Source: Parashewanella sp965200795 (GTDB lineage Bacteria > Pseudomonadota > Gammaproteobacteria > Enterobacterales > Shewanellaceae). Taken from it: DNA of 64,000 bases. Positions 25,638-34,847 of this stretch are shown here, in pieces. The DNA lies in contig CBDAVB010000035.1 of assembly GCA_965200795.1 (NCBI GenBank), positions 62,001 through 126,000 of the forward strand, written 5' to 3'. The notes beneath the pieces were generated by a model. The model did no database searches and was not told where the DNA came from. It worked only from the letters and a program-made list of their open reading frames with translations. The position numbers were made by a program, and so were the translations under genes. Position 1 is the stretch's first letter; the number at the start of each line of letters is the position of its first letter.

Positions 25638-25790
25638 AATCACCTTTCCAAATCCGGGAGGCAAAAGCATTTGCGCGCTTACGCCGGCCGGACTGACACG
25701 GCCGGCTCTTCCTGTCTGCACGCTTGTGAGTAAACAGACCGGATACTCAGAAAAAAAAGCTCGCGGATATCTCTGAATTATAGACATAAG
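25638..25790 (-). promoter_or_regulatory. structured moaA leader, possible Moco-sensing RNA
   Basis: The roughly 150 bases before moaA contain a perfect 7-bp hairpin GCCGGCC/GGCCGGC (25682-25705) and the string GCCTCCCGG shortly before the SD. moaA operons of gammaproteobacteria often carry the Moco RNA motif here. I cannot align the full motif by eye, so the assignment is tentative. Confidence 0.35.
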
Positions 25791-26037
25791 GCTCAGGTTA
25801 ACGACAGCGCTGATTTGAACAATTTCGCCGAATCAGGCGGATTCAGGGTTGCCGGGCGTTTTGTGCCGCAATCAATCTGTGTTACATTGACGTAAACGTA
25901 AACGCCGGGTCATTATCCGTTTAATTTAACCGCTCCGGCTGAGTTTTCGGTATGATGATAAAGTGTACAAAATCATCCTGTTCAATATTAAAATAACATC
26001 CGGATCAGCCGGAGGCCCAACTAAAAAAGGTGAAAAG

Positions 26038-27687
26038 ATGGAACGCGAATCAATGGAGTTTGACGTAGTCATTGTCGGCGCAGGTCCAGCGGGTCTGGCG
26101 ACGGCTTGCCGGCTCATGCAAATCTCACGGGACTCCGGCAGGGAGTTGTCGGTATGTGTTGTTGAAAAAGGCTCTGAAGTCGGCGCTCATATTCTTTCCG
26201 GCGCCGTATTCGAGCCTAAGGTACTGGATGAATTATTCCCGGACTGGAAATCGCTGGACGCGCCGCTGCGAACCCGTGTCACTCACGATGAGATCTACCT
26301 TCTTAACTCTGAGCGCGCCAGCCGCTTAATGCCGGGCGCGTTTGTGCCGAAAACCATGCATAACCGCGGCAACTATATCATCAGTGTCGGCAACTTAAGC
26401 CGCTGGCTCGCGGAACGGGCGGAAAGCCTCGGGGTTGAAGTCTTTCCGGGCTTTGCGGCCAGTGAGGCGCTTTACCATGACGACGGCAGCGTTAAAGGTA
26501 TTTTAATCGGCGACATGGGCGTCGGTGAGAACGGCGAGCCGAAAGACAGCTACATGCCGGGCATGGAGTTGCGCGCTAAGTATACGGTTTTTTCAGAAGG
26601 CTGCCGGGGGCATATCGGCAAGCAGCTGATTGCCAGATACCAGCTGGATAACGGCAGAACGCCGCAGCATTACGGATTAGGTTTTAAAGAGATCTGGAAA
26701 GTGCCGGACGAGCGGCATCAGCCGGGAAAAGTGGTGCACACCGGCGGCTGGCCGTTAATCCGGGGCGCTTCCGGCGGCGGTTTCCTGTATCACATTGAGG
26801 ATAATCAGGTGGTTGTCGGTTTGATTGTTGATTTAAATTACCGAAACCCGCACTTAAGCCCGTTTGATGAGTTTCAGCGTTATAAAACTCATCCTTTGAT
26901 CGCCGAACAGTTACAGGGCGGCGAACGCATAAGCTACGGCGCCCGCGCCATCGCTAAAGGCGGTCTGAACTCACTGCCGAAAATGACGTTCCCCGGCGGC
27001 TTGCTGGTGGGTTGTGACGCCGGCACGCTGAACTTTGCCAAAATCAAAGGCACTCATACCGCGATGAAAAGCGGCATGCTGGCCGCGGAAACCATAGCTG
27101 AGGCTTTGATCGCCGGAGCTGAGGGCGGTCAGGATCTTGAGTCCTTCAGAGAGAAGTTTGAGCTGAGCTGGTTATACCAGGAGTTGTACCGCTCGCGTAA
27201 CTTCGGGCCGGCGCTGCATAAATTCGGCACTCTGATCGGCGGCGCCTTCAATTACATTGACCAGAACTGGTTCGGCGGTAAATTCCCGGTTACCCTGCGT
27301 GATGAAAAGCCTGATTATGCTCAGTTAGCCGAGAAAACCGATTACGCGGAGATTGCTTATCCCAAGCCCGACGGCAAATTGACCTTTGACAAGCTGTCGT
27401 CGGTTTATTTGTCTAACACTTATCATGAAGAGGATCAGCCCTGTCACCTTAAGCTCGCGGACAATTCCATCCCGATTCAGGTTAATCTGACCAAATACGA
27501 TGAACCGGCGCAGCGTTATTGTCCGGCCGGAGTTTATGAGGTGGTGGAAGAGGCGGGCGAGCGGAAGTTTGTGATCAACGCTCAAAACTGCATTCATTGT
27601 AAAACCTGTGATATTAAAGATCCGAGTCAGAATATTACCTGGGTAACGCCGGAAGGCGGCGGCGGACCGAATTACCCGAATATGTGA
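26038..27687 (+). CDS. electron transfer flavoprotein-ubiquinone oxidoreductase
   Basis: 550 aa from the ATG at 26038, AAGGTG upstream. The N-terminal FAD-binding motif is VIVGAGPAGLATACRL. The C-terminal ferredoxin-like part has CPAGVYEV and CIHCKTCDIKDPSQN, binding a 4Fe-4S cluster, and ends GGGGPNYPNM as in ETF-QO proteins. It moves electrons from ETF, reduced by fatty- and amino-acid dehydrogenases, to the quinone pool at the inner membrane. No etfAB genes are nearby. It stands alone and converges with the glycerate kinase gene. Confidence 0.95.
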   Translation: MERESMEFDVVIVGAGPAGLATACRLMQISRDSGRELSVCVVEKGSEVGAHILSGAVFEPKVLDELFPDWKSLDAPLRTRVTHDEIYLLNSERASRLMPGAFVPKTMHNRGNYIISVGNLSRWLAERAESLGVEVFPGFAASEALYHDDGSVKGILIGDMGVGENGEPKDSYMPGMELRAKYTVFSEGCRGHIGKQLIARYQLDNGRTPQHYGLGFKEIWKVPDERHQPGKVVHTGGWPLIRGASGGGFLYHIEDNQVVVGLIVDLNYRNPHLSPFDEFQRYKTHPLIAEQLQGGERISYGARAIAKGGLNSLPKMTFPGGLLVGCDAGTLNFAKIKGTHTAMKSGMLAAETIAEALIAGAEGGQDLESFREKFELSWLYQELYRSRNFGPALHKFGTLIGGAFNYIDQNWFGGKFPVTLRDEKPDYAQLAEKTDYAEIAYPKPDGKLTFDKLSSVYLSNTYHEEDQPCHLKLADNSIPIQVNLTKYDEPAQRYCPAGVYEVVEEAGERKFVINAQNCIHCKTCDIKDPSQNITWVTPEGGGGPNYPNM

Positions 27688-27698
27688 TATTTTCCGCG

Positions 27699-27727
27699 GC
27701 CCTGAGCGCGTCACTCAGGTTTTTTTT
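27699..27727 (+). terminator. Rho-independent terminator after ETF-QO
   Basis: CCTGAG/CTCAGG stem with a 7-nt loop and eight T. It overlaps the end of the convergent glycerate kinase gene. Confidence 0.8.
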
Positions 27728-28853
27728 GTGAAAGGAGCCTGATGATGCTTTCCGTGGTTTTGATCAGGTTGGTTTTTGTCTGTTGAAACGCCTCTTTTAA
27801 TGTCATAGGCCGATTACAGATACTGAACGCCGCGGACAGCCCGAGCTGATCCAATTGTCGCTGACTGATATCAACGCAGCCTCCCAGAGCGATAACAGGG
27901 ACATCAGCCGCTTTGGATCGGCCGCAGATACCCGCGATGACTTTACCGTTCAGCGTTTGACTGTCAATTTTACCCTCGCCGGTGATCACCCGGTCAGCAC
28001 CGCTTAAATGTTTCGAGAAGTCAGCGAGCGTGAGCAAATAATCGATACCCGAACAGATTCCGGCGTCAGTCGCGGCCAGCAGCGCCGCCGGAATACCGCC
28101 GGCGGCGCCGGCGCCGTGAACATCATAAACGGATTTACCGGCATGTTTTTCAAGCAGCCGTGAGAAGTGTTTCAGATTAGCGTCGAGTCTGGCGACATCT
28201 TGTTCACGGGCGCCTTTTTGCGGGGCAAACACCGCACTGGCGCCGTTGTCACCGCAAAGCGGATTGCTCACGTCACACAAGAGCCTGATATCCGCTTGTG
28301 TCAGCCTGGAATCTAAGTTTGATAAATCAATCTTCCGGATCCGATTTAAATTGCCGCCGCAGGCATGAACGGTCTGACCCTGAGCGTCAAGATAATCAGC
28401 TCCCAGCGCCTGCAGTAATCCGGCGCCGCAGTCATTGGTGGCACTGCCGCCGAGAGTGATAATGATAGTTTGATTTCCCGCGTCCAGCGCCTGCCGGATC
28501 TGCTGACCGACACCGAAACTGCTGGTAATAAGCGGATTTCTCTCTGTTAATTTTAGTTGTTCTAAACCGGCGGCCTGGGCGACTTCGATCATCGCGGTTC
28601 GCTGATCCGCCAGCTGCAGCCAGCAGGCCTCAACCGCCCGTCCGACAGCGTTATTAACCGGGCGCTTGTGTTTTCGCGCGTCAATAAAGGCCCGCACCGC
28701 GGCTAAGGTGCCCTCACCGCCGTCGGCCATCGGCAGTTTGATGGTTCGAATGCCGGGATTAACGTTTAATATTCCGGCTTCTATTGCCTCGGCAACTTCG
28801 GCGGCGGACAAACTTTCTTTGAACGAATCGGGCGCGATAATGATTTTTTTCAT
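27711..28853 (-). CDS. glxK: glycerate kinase (GlxK/GarK family)
   Basis: 380 aa starting MKKIIIAPDSFKESLSA, the family N-terminus. PMADGGEGTL, LGGSATNDCGAG and TGEGKIDSQT match the GarK/GlxK glycerate 2-kinase family. It phosphorylates D-glycerate into central metabolism. It is the last gene of a minus-strand run moeA-moeB-SDR-kinase with short gaps, though its function is unrelated to Moco. Confidence 0.92.
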   Translation of the reverse strand: MKKIIIAPDSFKESLSAAEVAEAIEAGILNVNPGIRTIKLPMADGGEGTLAAVRAFIDARKHKRPVNNAVGRAVEACWLQLADQRTAMIEVAQAAGLEQLKLTERNPLITSSFGVGQQIRQALDAGNQTIIITLGGSATNDCGAGLLQALGADYLDAQGQTVHACGGNLNRIRKIDLSNLDSRLTQADIRLLCDVSNPLCGDNGASAVFAPQKGAREQDVARLDANLKHFSRLLEKHAGKSVYDVHGAGAAGGIPAALLAATDAGICSGIDYLLTLADFSKHLSGADRVITGEGKIDSQTLNGKVIAGICGRSKAADVPVIALGGCVDISQRQLDQLGLSAAFSICNRPMTLKEAFQQTKTNLIKTTESIIRLLSQKKPE

Positions 28854-28872
28854 ATATCCTGAGAGTCATCTG

Positions 28873-29580
28873 TTACCAGGGCAGTCTGTTGCCAGCATAG
28901 TCGATAAAAGCACCGCTGTCTTCAGCGGAAAGTGTCGCAAGTAATTCGAAAAAGTAAAAAGCCGTCCGCTCGGGCGTCTGCAGCTGTCCTTCCGGCAGTC
29001 TGTTTTGAAAAGGTTTTGATAATGCCGTATCTGTCGTACCCGGATGAAATGACAGCACACAGATATTTTTGCGGGTACGTTTCCATTCAATGCTGATGGT
29101 TTTAAGCGCCATGTTCAATGCCGCTTTTGAGCAGCGGTAGCTGACCCAGCCGCCCAGACGATTATCGCTGATACTGCCCACTTTCGCGGAAACGGTAACA
29201 AAACGGCTTAACGGTGACCGACCGAGCGCCGTCTGAAAATACCTGGCCAGCAATAAGCTCGGCAGGACGTTGATGCTGAGATTGGCGCTGAAAAACGCGG
29301 GATCGAACTGATTAATGGATTTTTCCGGAAGCCGGGTATCCTGATGCAGCACGCCGACACAATTAAGCAGTAAATCAAGCTGATGAAACTGCCCGGCCAG
29401 GGCTTTAACTTCCTGTTCATCGACCGCGTTCAGCTGATGCCAGGTGACGTTCGTCACTGACTCCGGCGGCGGCTGACGATGAAAGGTCGCGTGAATTTCA
29501 GCGTCAGGGTATCGTTGGCCGGCCTCGGCCGCCATGCCGGCGCCGATACCGCCCGCGCCGCCTATAATCAGTATGCGCAT
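28873..29580 (-). CDS. SDR-family oxidoreductase (C-factor-like)
   Basis: 235 aa. The N-terminal Rossmann motif is GGAGGIGAG, and the catalytic set is Ser in VTVSAKVGS with YRCSK. Overall it resembles the C-factor/CsgA-like short-chain dehydrogenases. Substrate unknown. It lies 19 bases upstream of glycerate kinase and 21 bases after moeB. Confidence 0.85.
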   Translation of the reverse strand: MRILIIGGAGGIGAGMAAEAGQRYPDAEIHATFHRQPPPESVTNVTWHQLNAVDEQEVKALAGQFHQLDLLLNCVGVLHQDTRLPEKSINQFDPAFFSANLSINVLPSLLLARYFQTALGRSPLSRFVTVSAKVGSISDNRLGGWVSYRCSKAALNMALKTISIEWKRTRKNICVLSFHPGTTDTALSKPFQNRLPEGQLQTPERTAFYFFELLATLSAEDSGAFIDYAGNRLPW

Positions 29581-29601
29581 CAGAACTCCTTGTAGTGTCT
29601 G

Positions 29602-30363
29602 TTAGTGACTACATACGCTGCAATTCGTTATTTTGTTCAGTTTTAGCGGGCGCATTTCCATAGTCGCGGCGTCAAACATGAGTACCCGGCCGATAAGCGG
29701 CTGACCGATGCCGCAGATCAATTTGACGGTTTCGACCGCCTGCAGGCTGCCCATCACACCGATAACAGGCGCTAAAATGCCCGATTCAACACAAGTTAAC
29801 CGCGGTTCGCCGAATAACTCGCTGAAACATTGATAGCAGGGCGCGCGGTCCTGATAATCAAATACCGTGATTAACCCTTCCATACGAATCGCCGCCGCCG
29901 ACACTAAAGGCTTTCTGAGCTGAAAACACAGACGGTTAAGCTGCCGGCGGACGCCCGGGTTATCGGTGCAGTCAAGAATCACGTCATGGCGGCCGATTCG
30001 CTCAGCGAGAGAATCATCACTGAGTAAGCCGTGAACGGCGTTAATACGGATATGAGGGTTAGCTTGTCGCAGACTGTCTTTTGCTGAACGCACTTTAGCC
30101 CGGCCGATATCCGCGTCCTGATGCAAAACCTGACGCTGCAGGTTCGAAAGCTCGACGGTATCAAAGTCGACTAAGGTGAGTTCGCCGACGCCCGTCACAG
30201 CCAGATACTGGCTGGCGGCACAACCCAGGCCGCCGGCACCGATGATCAAGACTCTGGCTTGTTTCAGCGCTTCCTGGCCCTCAAGACCGATAGCTTTGAC
30301 GGAAATCTGGCGGCTGTACCTCAGGGTTTCCTCATCACAGAGGATGTCACACGATTCACGCAT
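29602..30363 (-). CDS. moeB: molybdopterin-synthase adenylyltransferase
   Basis: 253 aa, E1-like enzyme. Motifs: GAGGLGCAASQYLAVTGVG (ATP site), DFDTVELSNLQRQ, DCTDNP, and paired Cys in CYQCF and CSVC for zinc. It activates the MoaD C-terminus. The start overlaps the moeA stop by one base (TGATG). Confidence 0.93.
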   Translation of the reverse strand: MRESCDILCDEETLRYSRQISVKAIGLEGQEALKQARVLIIGAGGLGCAASQYLAVTGVGELTLVDFDTVELSNLQRQVLHQDADIGRAKVRSAKDSLRQANPHIRINAVHGLLSDDSLAERIGRHDVILDCTDNPGVRRQLNRLCFQLRKPLVSAAAIRMEGLITVFDYQDRAPCYQCFSELFGEPRLTCVESGILAPVIGVMGSLQAVETVKLICGIGQPLIGRVLMFDAATMEMRPLKLNKITNCSVCSH

Positions 30364-31616
30364 CAGCTTAACACGCCCGCGAACGGCTCAACGACCACCG
30401 TATCCCCGGCGGCGATGTCAGCCTGATCAACGGCGATATGGATAAAGCAGTTGGCGCGGCTCATTGATGTAAGCATCCCCGAGCCTTGCGCCCCCGTGGT
30501 CATCACTTCCAGCTCACCCCGGGCATCGCTGGACAGTATGCCGCGCTGGTATTCCACCCGGCCCGCTTCGCGGCGGATATCGTGAGTCAGTCTGGCGCTG
30601 ACTCTCAGCGGTGTATGAGCGGGTAAATTTTTCATCTTACGGATGATCGGCTGCACCAGCTGGTAAAAGGTTACCATTGATGACACCGGATTACCGGGTA
30701 AGCCGCAGAAAACAGCCTTGCCTATTTTGCCCATGATAAAAGGCTTGCCCGGTTTCATAGCCAGACGCCATAAGGTGATCTCTCCGATTTGGTTCAGAAC
30801 TTGTCTCACGTAATCCGCGTCACCGACGGAAACACCGCCGGAAGTCAGTACCAGATCGGCCTGCTCCGCCGCGGTTAAAAACGCCTGTTTAATGGCTCGC
30901 GGCTTGTCTTCGATAATACCTAAATCAATCCATTCCACCCGCGCCCTGGTCAGCAGACCTTGAATGGAATAGCGGTTTGAGTCGTAAATCTGCCCTTGTT
31001 TTAACTCAGCGCCGACCGGCCTGAGTTCATCACCGGTTGAGAAAAAAGCCGCTTTCACTTTGCTGAACACCTGTATTTCAGTAATCCCCAGCGTAGCAAG
31101 CACCCCAAGCTCAGCGGCGCCGATCTGAGTGCCTTTGCGCAAAATGACTTGCCCGGTACGGGCCTCCTCACCGAGTTTACGGACATTAGCGCCGATTTTT
31201 TCCGGCGCGTCAATGCTGACCGTTTCACCGTCAGCCCGGGTTAACTCCCGCATTTGCACGGTATCAAGCCCGGCGGGCACCGGCGCGCCCGTCATAACGC
31301 GGACACAGCCGCTCCGCGGTATTTCACCGGTGAACGGCTGCCCGGCAAAGGCGCTGCCGGCTAACTGAAAGCGAGCGGTTGTGCTGTTTTCGTCTAACTC
31401 AGCGAAACGAAAGGCGTAACCGTCCATCGCTGAATTATCAAACGGCGGTAAATTAATCGCCGATTTGATGTCTTCAGCCAGTACGTACTCCAGCGCGTCA
31501 CTGATACCGCGTGTTTCAGTGCGAGACAGCGGCGTGACTTGCGCCAGTAATTTCGGCAGAGCGTCGTCGGGATGAATTAAACCCGGTGTCGCACAGGGAT
31601 CGACCGAATGTGACAT
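30363..31616 (-). CDS. moeA: molybdopterin molybdenumtransferase
   Basis: 417 aa from the ATG at 31616 (MSHSVDP), GAGG upstream. Motifs PPFDNSAMDGYAFR, RVMTGAPVPAGLDTV, STGDEL, TSGGVSVGDADYV and GLPGNPVS mark MoeA. It inserts molybdate into adenylated molybdopterin. It forms a moeA-moeB pair separated from the moa/mod operon by the ETF-QO gene. No mogA is present in the window, and moaB is broken. Confidence 0.95.
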   Translation of the reverse strand: MSHSVDPCATPGLIHPDDALPKLLAQVTPLSRTETRGISDALEYVLAEDIKSAINLPPFDNSAMDGYAFRFAELDENSTTARFQLAGSAFAGQPFTGEIPRSGCVRVMTGAPVPAGLDTVQMRELTRADGETVSIDAPEKIGANVRKLGEEARTGQVILRKGTQIGAAELGVLATLGITEIQVFSKVKAAFFSTGDELRPVGAELKQGQIYDSNRYSIQGLLTRARVEWIDLGIIEDKPRAIKQAFLTAAEQADLVLTSGGVSVGDADYVRQVLNQIGEITLWRLAMKPGKPFIMGKIGKAVFCGLPGNPVSSMVTFYQLVQPIIRKMKNLPAHTPLRVSARLTHDIRREAGRVEYQRGILSSDARGELEVMTTGAQGSGMLTSMSRANCFIHIAVDQADIAAGDTVVVEPFAGVLS

Positions 31617-31853
31617 AAAACAACCTCGAAACAGTAATAAAAGCGCATCTTCACATTTTGCGCCTGTGCTGATCAAGTGTCTGAAACGGTTTCTCCGCCT
31701 GCCAGGTTAAAACAAACCAATGGTGAAAATGAAAATAATTACTGTTTAACAAAGAGTTAGTGGTTTTCAATTTGCTTTTAAGCTTGAATTCTATCACAAT
31801 GTAATCTTATAAATGCGGTACGGTGATGGTCCGTCAAGACATCGGGGTCAGAC

Positions 31854-32387
31854 ATGTTAACAAAACCTATGATTGAAAAATTAAACGAACAGATTAACTT
31901 AGAATTTTTCTCATCGAATCTTTATCTGCAGATGAGCGCCTGGTGTGAAGATCAGGGCTTTGAGGGCGCGGCAAAATTTATGCGTGATCACGCCGAGGAA
32001 GAAACGGGGCACATGCGCCGTTTATTCACTTACGTCAGTGAAACGGGGGGCTTGCCGCTGATCGGCGCTATTGACGCGCCGCCCGCGGAATTTGATTCAT
32101 TGTTATCATTATTCGAGCACACTTACGAACATGAGCAGATGATCACGGCCAAAATTAATGAACTCGCCCATTCCGCGTTTACCAATCATGACTATTCAAC
32201 GTTTAACTTCTTGCAATGGTATGTGGCTGAGCAGCATGAGGAAGAAAAGCTGTTTAAATCCATCGTTGATAAGATCCGCTTAGTCGGTGAGGACGGTAAG
32301 TCACTGTTCTTTATCGATAAAGATCTGGAAGCGTTAGCGGGGAAAGGCCACGACAGCATTATGAACAGTCAGATCACCGTCGAATAA
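31854..32387 (+). CDS. ftnA: non-haem ferritin
   Basis: 177 aa with the FtnA pattern: INLEFFSSNLYLQMSAWC, the ferroxidase ligands in HAEEETGHMRRL, and QWYVAEQHEEE. It stores iron as a 24-mer shell. The gene is monocistronic with a long AT-rich upstream region; no Fur box could be assigned with confidence. Confidence 0.93.
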   Translation: MLTKPMIEKLNEQINLEFFSSNLYLQMSAWCEDQGFEGAAKFMRDHAEEETGHMRRLFTYVSETGGLPLIGAIDAPPAEFDSLLSLFEHTYEHEQMITAKINELAHSAFTNHDYSTFNFLQWYVAEQHEEEKLFKSIVDKIRLVGEDGKSLFFIDKDLEALAGKGHDSIMNSQITVE

Positions 32388-32411
32388 GTCATCACCGCCA
32401 GTCATTGTTAC

Positions 32412-32439
32412 AAGGCTGTGCTCAGGTGCGGCCTTTTTT
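32412..32439 (+). terminator. terminator after ferritin gene
   Basis: AAGGC/GCCTT stem with a long loop and six T, about 25 bases past the stop. Confidence 0.6.
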
Positions 32440-32594
32440 CGCGCCCGTAGATAATAAGAGTTAATAAACAGAGGAACAGGTTACGGAACCGAAAAAACTT
32501 ATCGTTGGGCGCTTAACCCTGAATGGCGCGCTTATTTAACGCGACGGGTATAACAGGTATAATTTCTCCACTGTCTTTTTACTGATTATTCACC

Positions 32595-33335
32595 TTGCCA
32601 AACACGATTTTTTTTGACCGGCGCCATGAAGAGCTCAACGCCGTCTGTCAGCGCTGGAACTTAAGTTATTCAGATTCTGCGTTATTTGAGCTGCGATTTT
32701 GTGAAGACACTTTAACGCTGCATAAAAGAGACGAGCCTGAAGTCTCAGGTATCGCGGTCGACTTCGTCACGGGCGCGGCCGCGCACAGGCGTAAATTCGG
32801 CGGCGGTAAAGGGCAGGCTATCGCCAGGGCCGTCGGTCTGAAAAAGGGCGACCTGCCGGCTGTTATTGACGCCACGGCGGGCTTAGGCCGGGACGGGTTT
32901 GTGCTGGCCAGTTTAGGCTGCGACGTAACCTTAATTGAAAGACAGCCTGTGGTCGCCGCCTTGCTCGAAGACGGACTAAAACGCGCCTATCAGGATCCGC
33001 AAATCGGTGAGTGGACGCGCCGGCGGATGCGGCTGCATCACGGCGCGAGTCAGACGTCACTGACGCGGCTCGGAGTTGAAGCCGATGTGGTTTACTTAGA
33101 TCCCATGTATCCGCGCCGTGAAAAATCGGCAAAGGTAAAAAAAGAAATGCGCCTGCTTCAAACCCTCGTCGGCAGCGATGAGGACGCGGATCAGCTGTTA
33201 AACCCGGCGCTGCGAATCGCACGTAAACGAGTCGTCGTCAAACGACCTGATTACGCTGAATATTTAGATAATAAAACGCCTTCGGTTTCCATTAAAACCA
33301 GAAAAAACCGCTTTGATTTGTATCCGGTTTTATAA
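32595..33335 (+). CDS. rsmJ: 16S rRNA m2G1516 methyltransferase
   Basis: 246 aa. DATAGLGRDGFVLASLG is the SAM-binding motif and DPMYP the catalytic-type motif; the whole sequence fits RsmJ (YhiQ). The start appears to be TTG at 32595, since no ATG lies close and conserved sequence begins directly after. It methylates G1516 of 16S rRNA. Confidence 0.92.
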   Translation: MPNTIFFDRRHEELNAVCQRWNLSYSDSALFELRFCEDTLTLHKRDEPEVSGIAVDFVTGAAAHRRKFGGGKGQAIARAVGLKKGDLPAVIDATAGLGRDGFVLASLGCDVTLIERQPVVAALLEDGLKRAYQDPQIGEWTRRRMRLHHGASQTSLTRLGVEADVVYLDPMYPRREKSAKVKKEMRLLQTLVGSDEDADQLLNPALRIARKRVVVKRPDYAEYLDNKTPSVSIKTRKNRFDLYPVL

Positions 33336-33370
33336 TTGCCGGAAACAACAAATTAGAGGTTGATTAGGAT

Positions 33371-33480
33371 CTGCGCCTTGATATCGTTACTTCGTTCAGA
33401 GTGACTAAACTTCATTCTTCGTGCCTTAATATCGGCAATGTTAAGCAGTAACAAACCGGGAAGTTATTTAGGAACGGTTT
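33371..33480. repeat. partial MITE-like element
   Basis: Resembles the right third of the element at 7217-7527 (GTGACTAAACTTCATTCTTC, GCAGTAACAAACCGGGAAGT), ending in a degraded terminal repeat. The left part is missing. Confidence 0.65.
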
Positions 33481-33800
33481 CTCAGTTAGATGAGATTCAT
33501 ACCGTCCCTTTAGTGCCCGGTATGAATCTTTATTACCTCACGACACAGTTATATCGGCAGACAATAAAGATGTTAATAAAAAGCTTTTTAAGTGACTGGT
33601 TTATCGGGTTTGAATAACTCCGTTTTACACAAAATCGTTAACTTTTTAGAGAACCAACACCTAAAACTGCATGTTCAAAAGCCGTACTTAACAATAAAGT
33701 TGTTAACTTCTTCAGGTGGTTCAAATCCCGATAGGGTGCTCAGCCTTAATAATGTAAGGTTTAAATTTAAATTGGGTGCGGCTCTTTTAGAACGACGAAT
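33481..33800. other. intergenic between rsmJ and IS cluster
   Basis: Holds an 11-bp perfect inverted repeat (AGATTCATACC/GGTATGAATCT, 33493-33529) followed by TTTATTA, terminator-like on the plus strand. A second hairpin GTGCGGCT/AGCCGCAC (33777-33811) lies at the edge of the ISKra4 remnant. No gene is supported. Confidence 0.55.
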
Positions 33801-34847
33801 CTAGCCGCACTTCTCCAGCCTGCTTTTTGATTGCTTTTTATAGTAATCCCAATATTCATTTAAGTCATTGCCGGACTTTAACGAGCGCATTTTTAAAATA
33901 GCCTCCGCACCATTAAGACTCCATCTTGCCCCCGTGATATCTAATCTGTCATTGATCAAATGGCGGCATGCTCCTTCAATAACCCCGCTGGCTATTGGTA
34001 TTGTCCGCATTTATCAATACCCTCTCGATTGTTAAGCTTACGCTTCGTTGCTGCTATACCAAGCCCTTGAGCGACTTGAGAAGCTTTACCTCGCAGGAGC
34101 TCTATGGCTTTATTTTCTACCCGCTCTTGTGCTTGCGGAGCGGCTTTATCAAACAAACACCATGCGGCTTTCCACGGATATTCAAGTACATGTATTAAAT
34201 CCATTATGATTGTCTTCTGTTTGGTACTGCTTCATTATCCGCTTGATTTGTTTCAGCTGATCAGGGTGACCGTCTACCAGAATGATCCGCTGACGTTGCG
34301 GCTCAGGTTCTCGCTGTAATGCTTCTGAAAAGGCTTCTTCAATGACCCATTTTGAGTCTTTTTTCACACTTGCCCATACTCGCTTATTTCTTGCTTATTT
34401 CTCGGCGGGGCTTTGAAATGGCAAACATTGGTATCTTCGTCCTTACGCATGACGGACTCAGGCGTTCCTGGCGCGGCCTTTGCGGTGTATACCGAGGCGA
34501 CTTGAGCCATACGTTTACGATTTTTCTTTTCTCCCGCACTGAGCCGACCTTTAAGTTTATTTTGTTTATTCGCCGCCTGTCTGGTGCAAGGTCGCAAACT
34601 ATCTGTCTGCATTATGCCCTTGGTATCTGTGCTAATCACTAACAAATCCAACGCAGGCTCCGGCTGTAAATATCGCTGTCGCAGATAAAAATCTTCAAAA
34701 TCCTGTGCCACATCCTGAACGATTTTCTGAGCCTGGCGCTCAGGAACGTGTCCGCCCGTTGTATTGTCTGTCACGTCCGCGGCGTCATCGAAAGAGTCTC
34801 GTATGGCTTCAGTAACCGTTCTTAACTTTAGCCCGTCTGAGTATTTA

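Noticed and set aside
32863..33222. Minus-strand frame inside rsmJ
   Set aside because: High-GC shadow of a conserved gene, with no own SD or family match.
33711..33745. tRNA-like string GGTTCAAATCC
   Set aside because: The surrounding bases do not form a T-stem or an acceptor stem, so it is not a tRNA.
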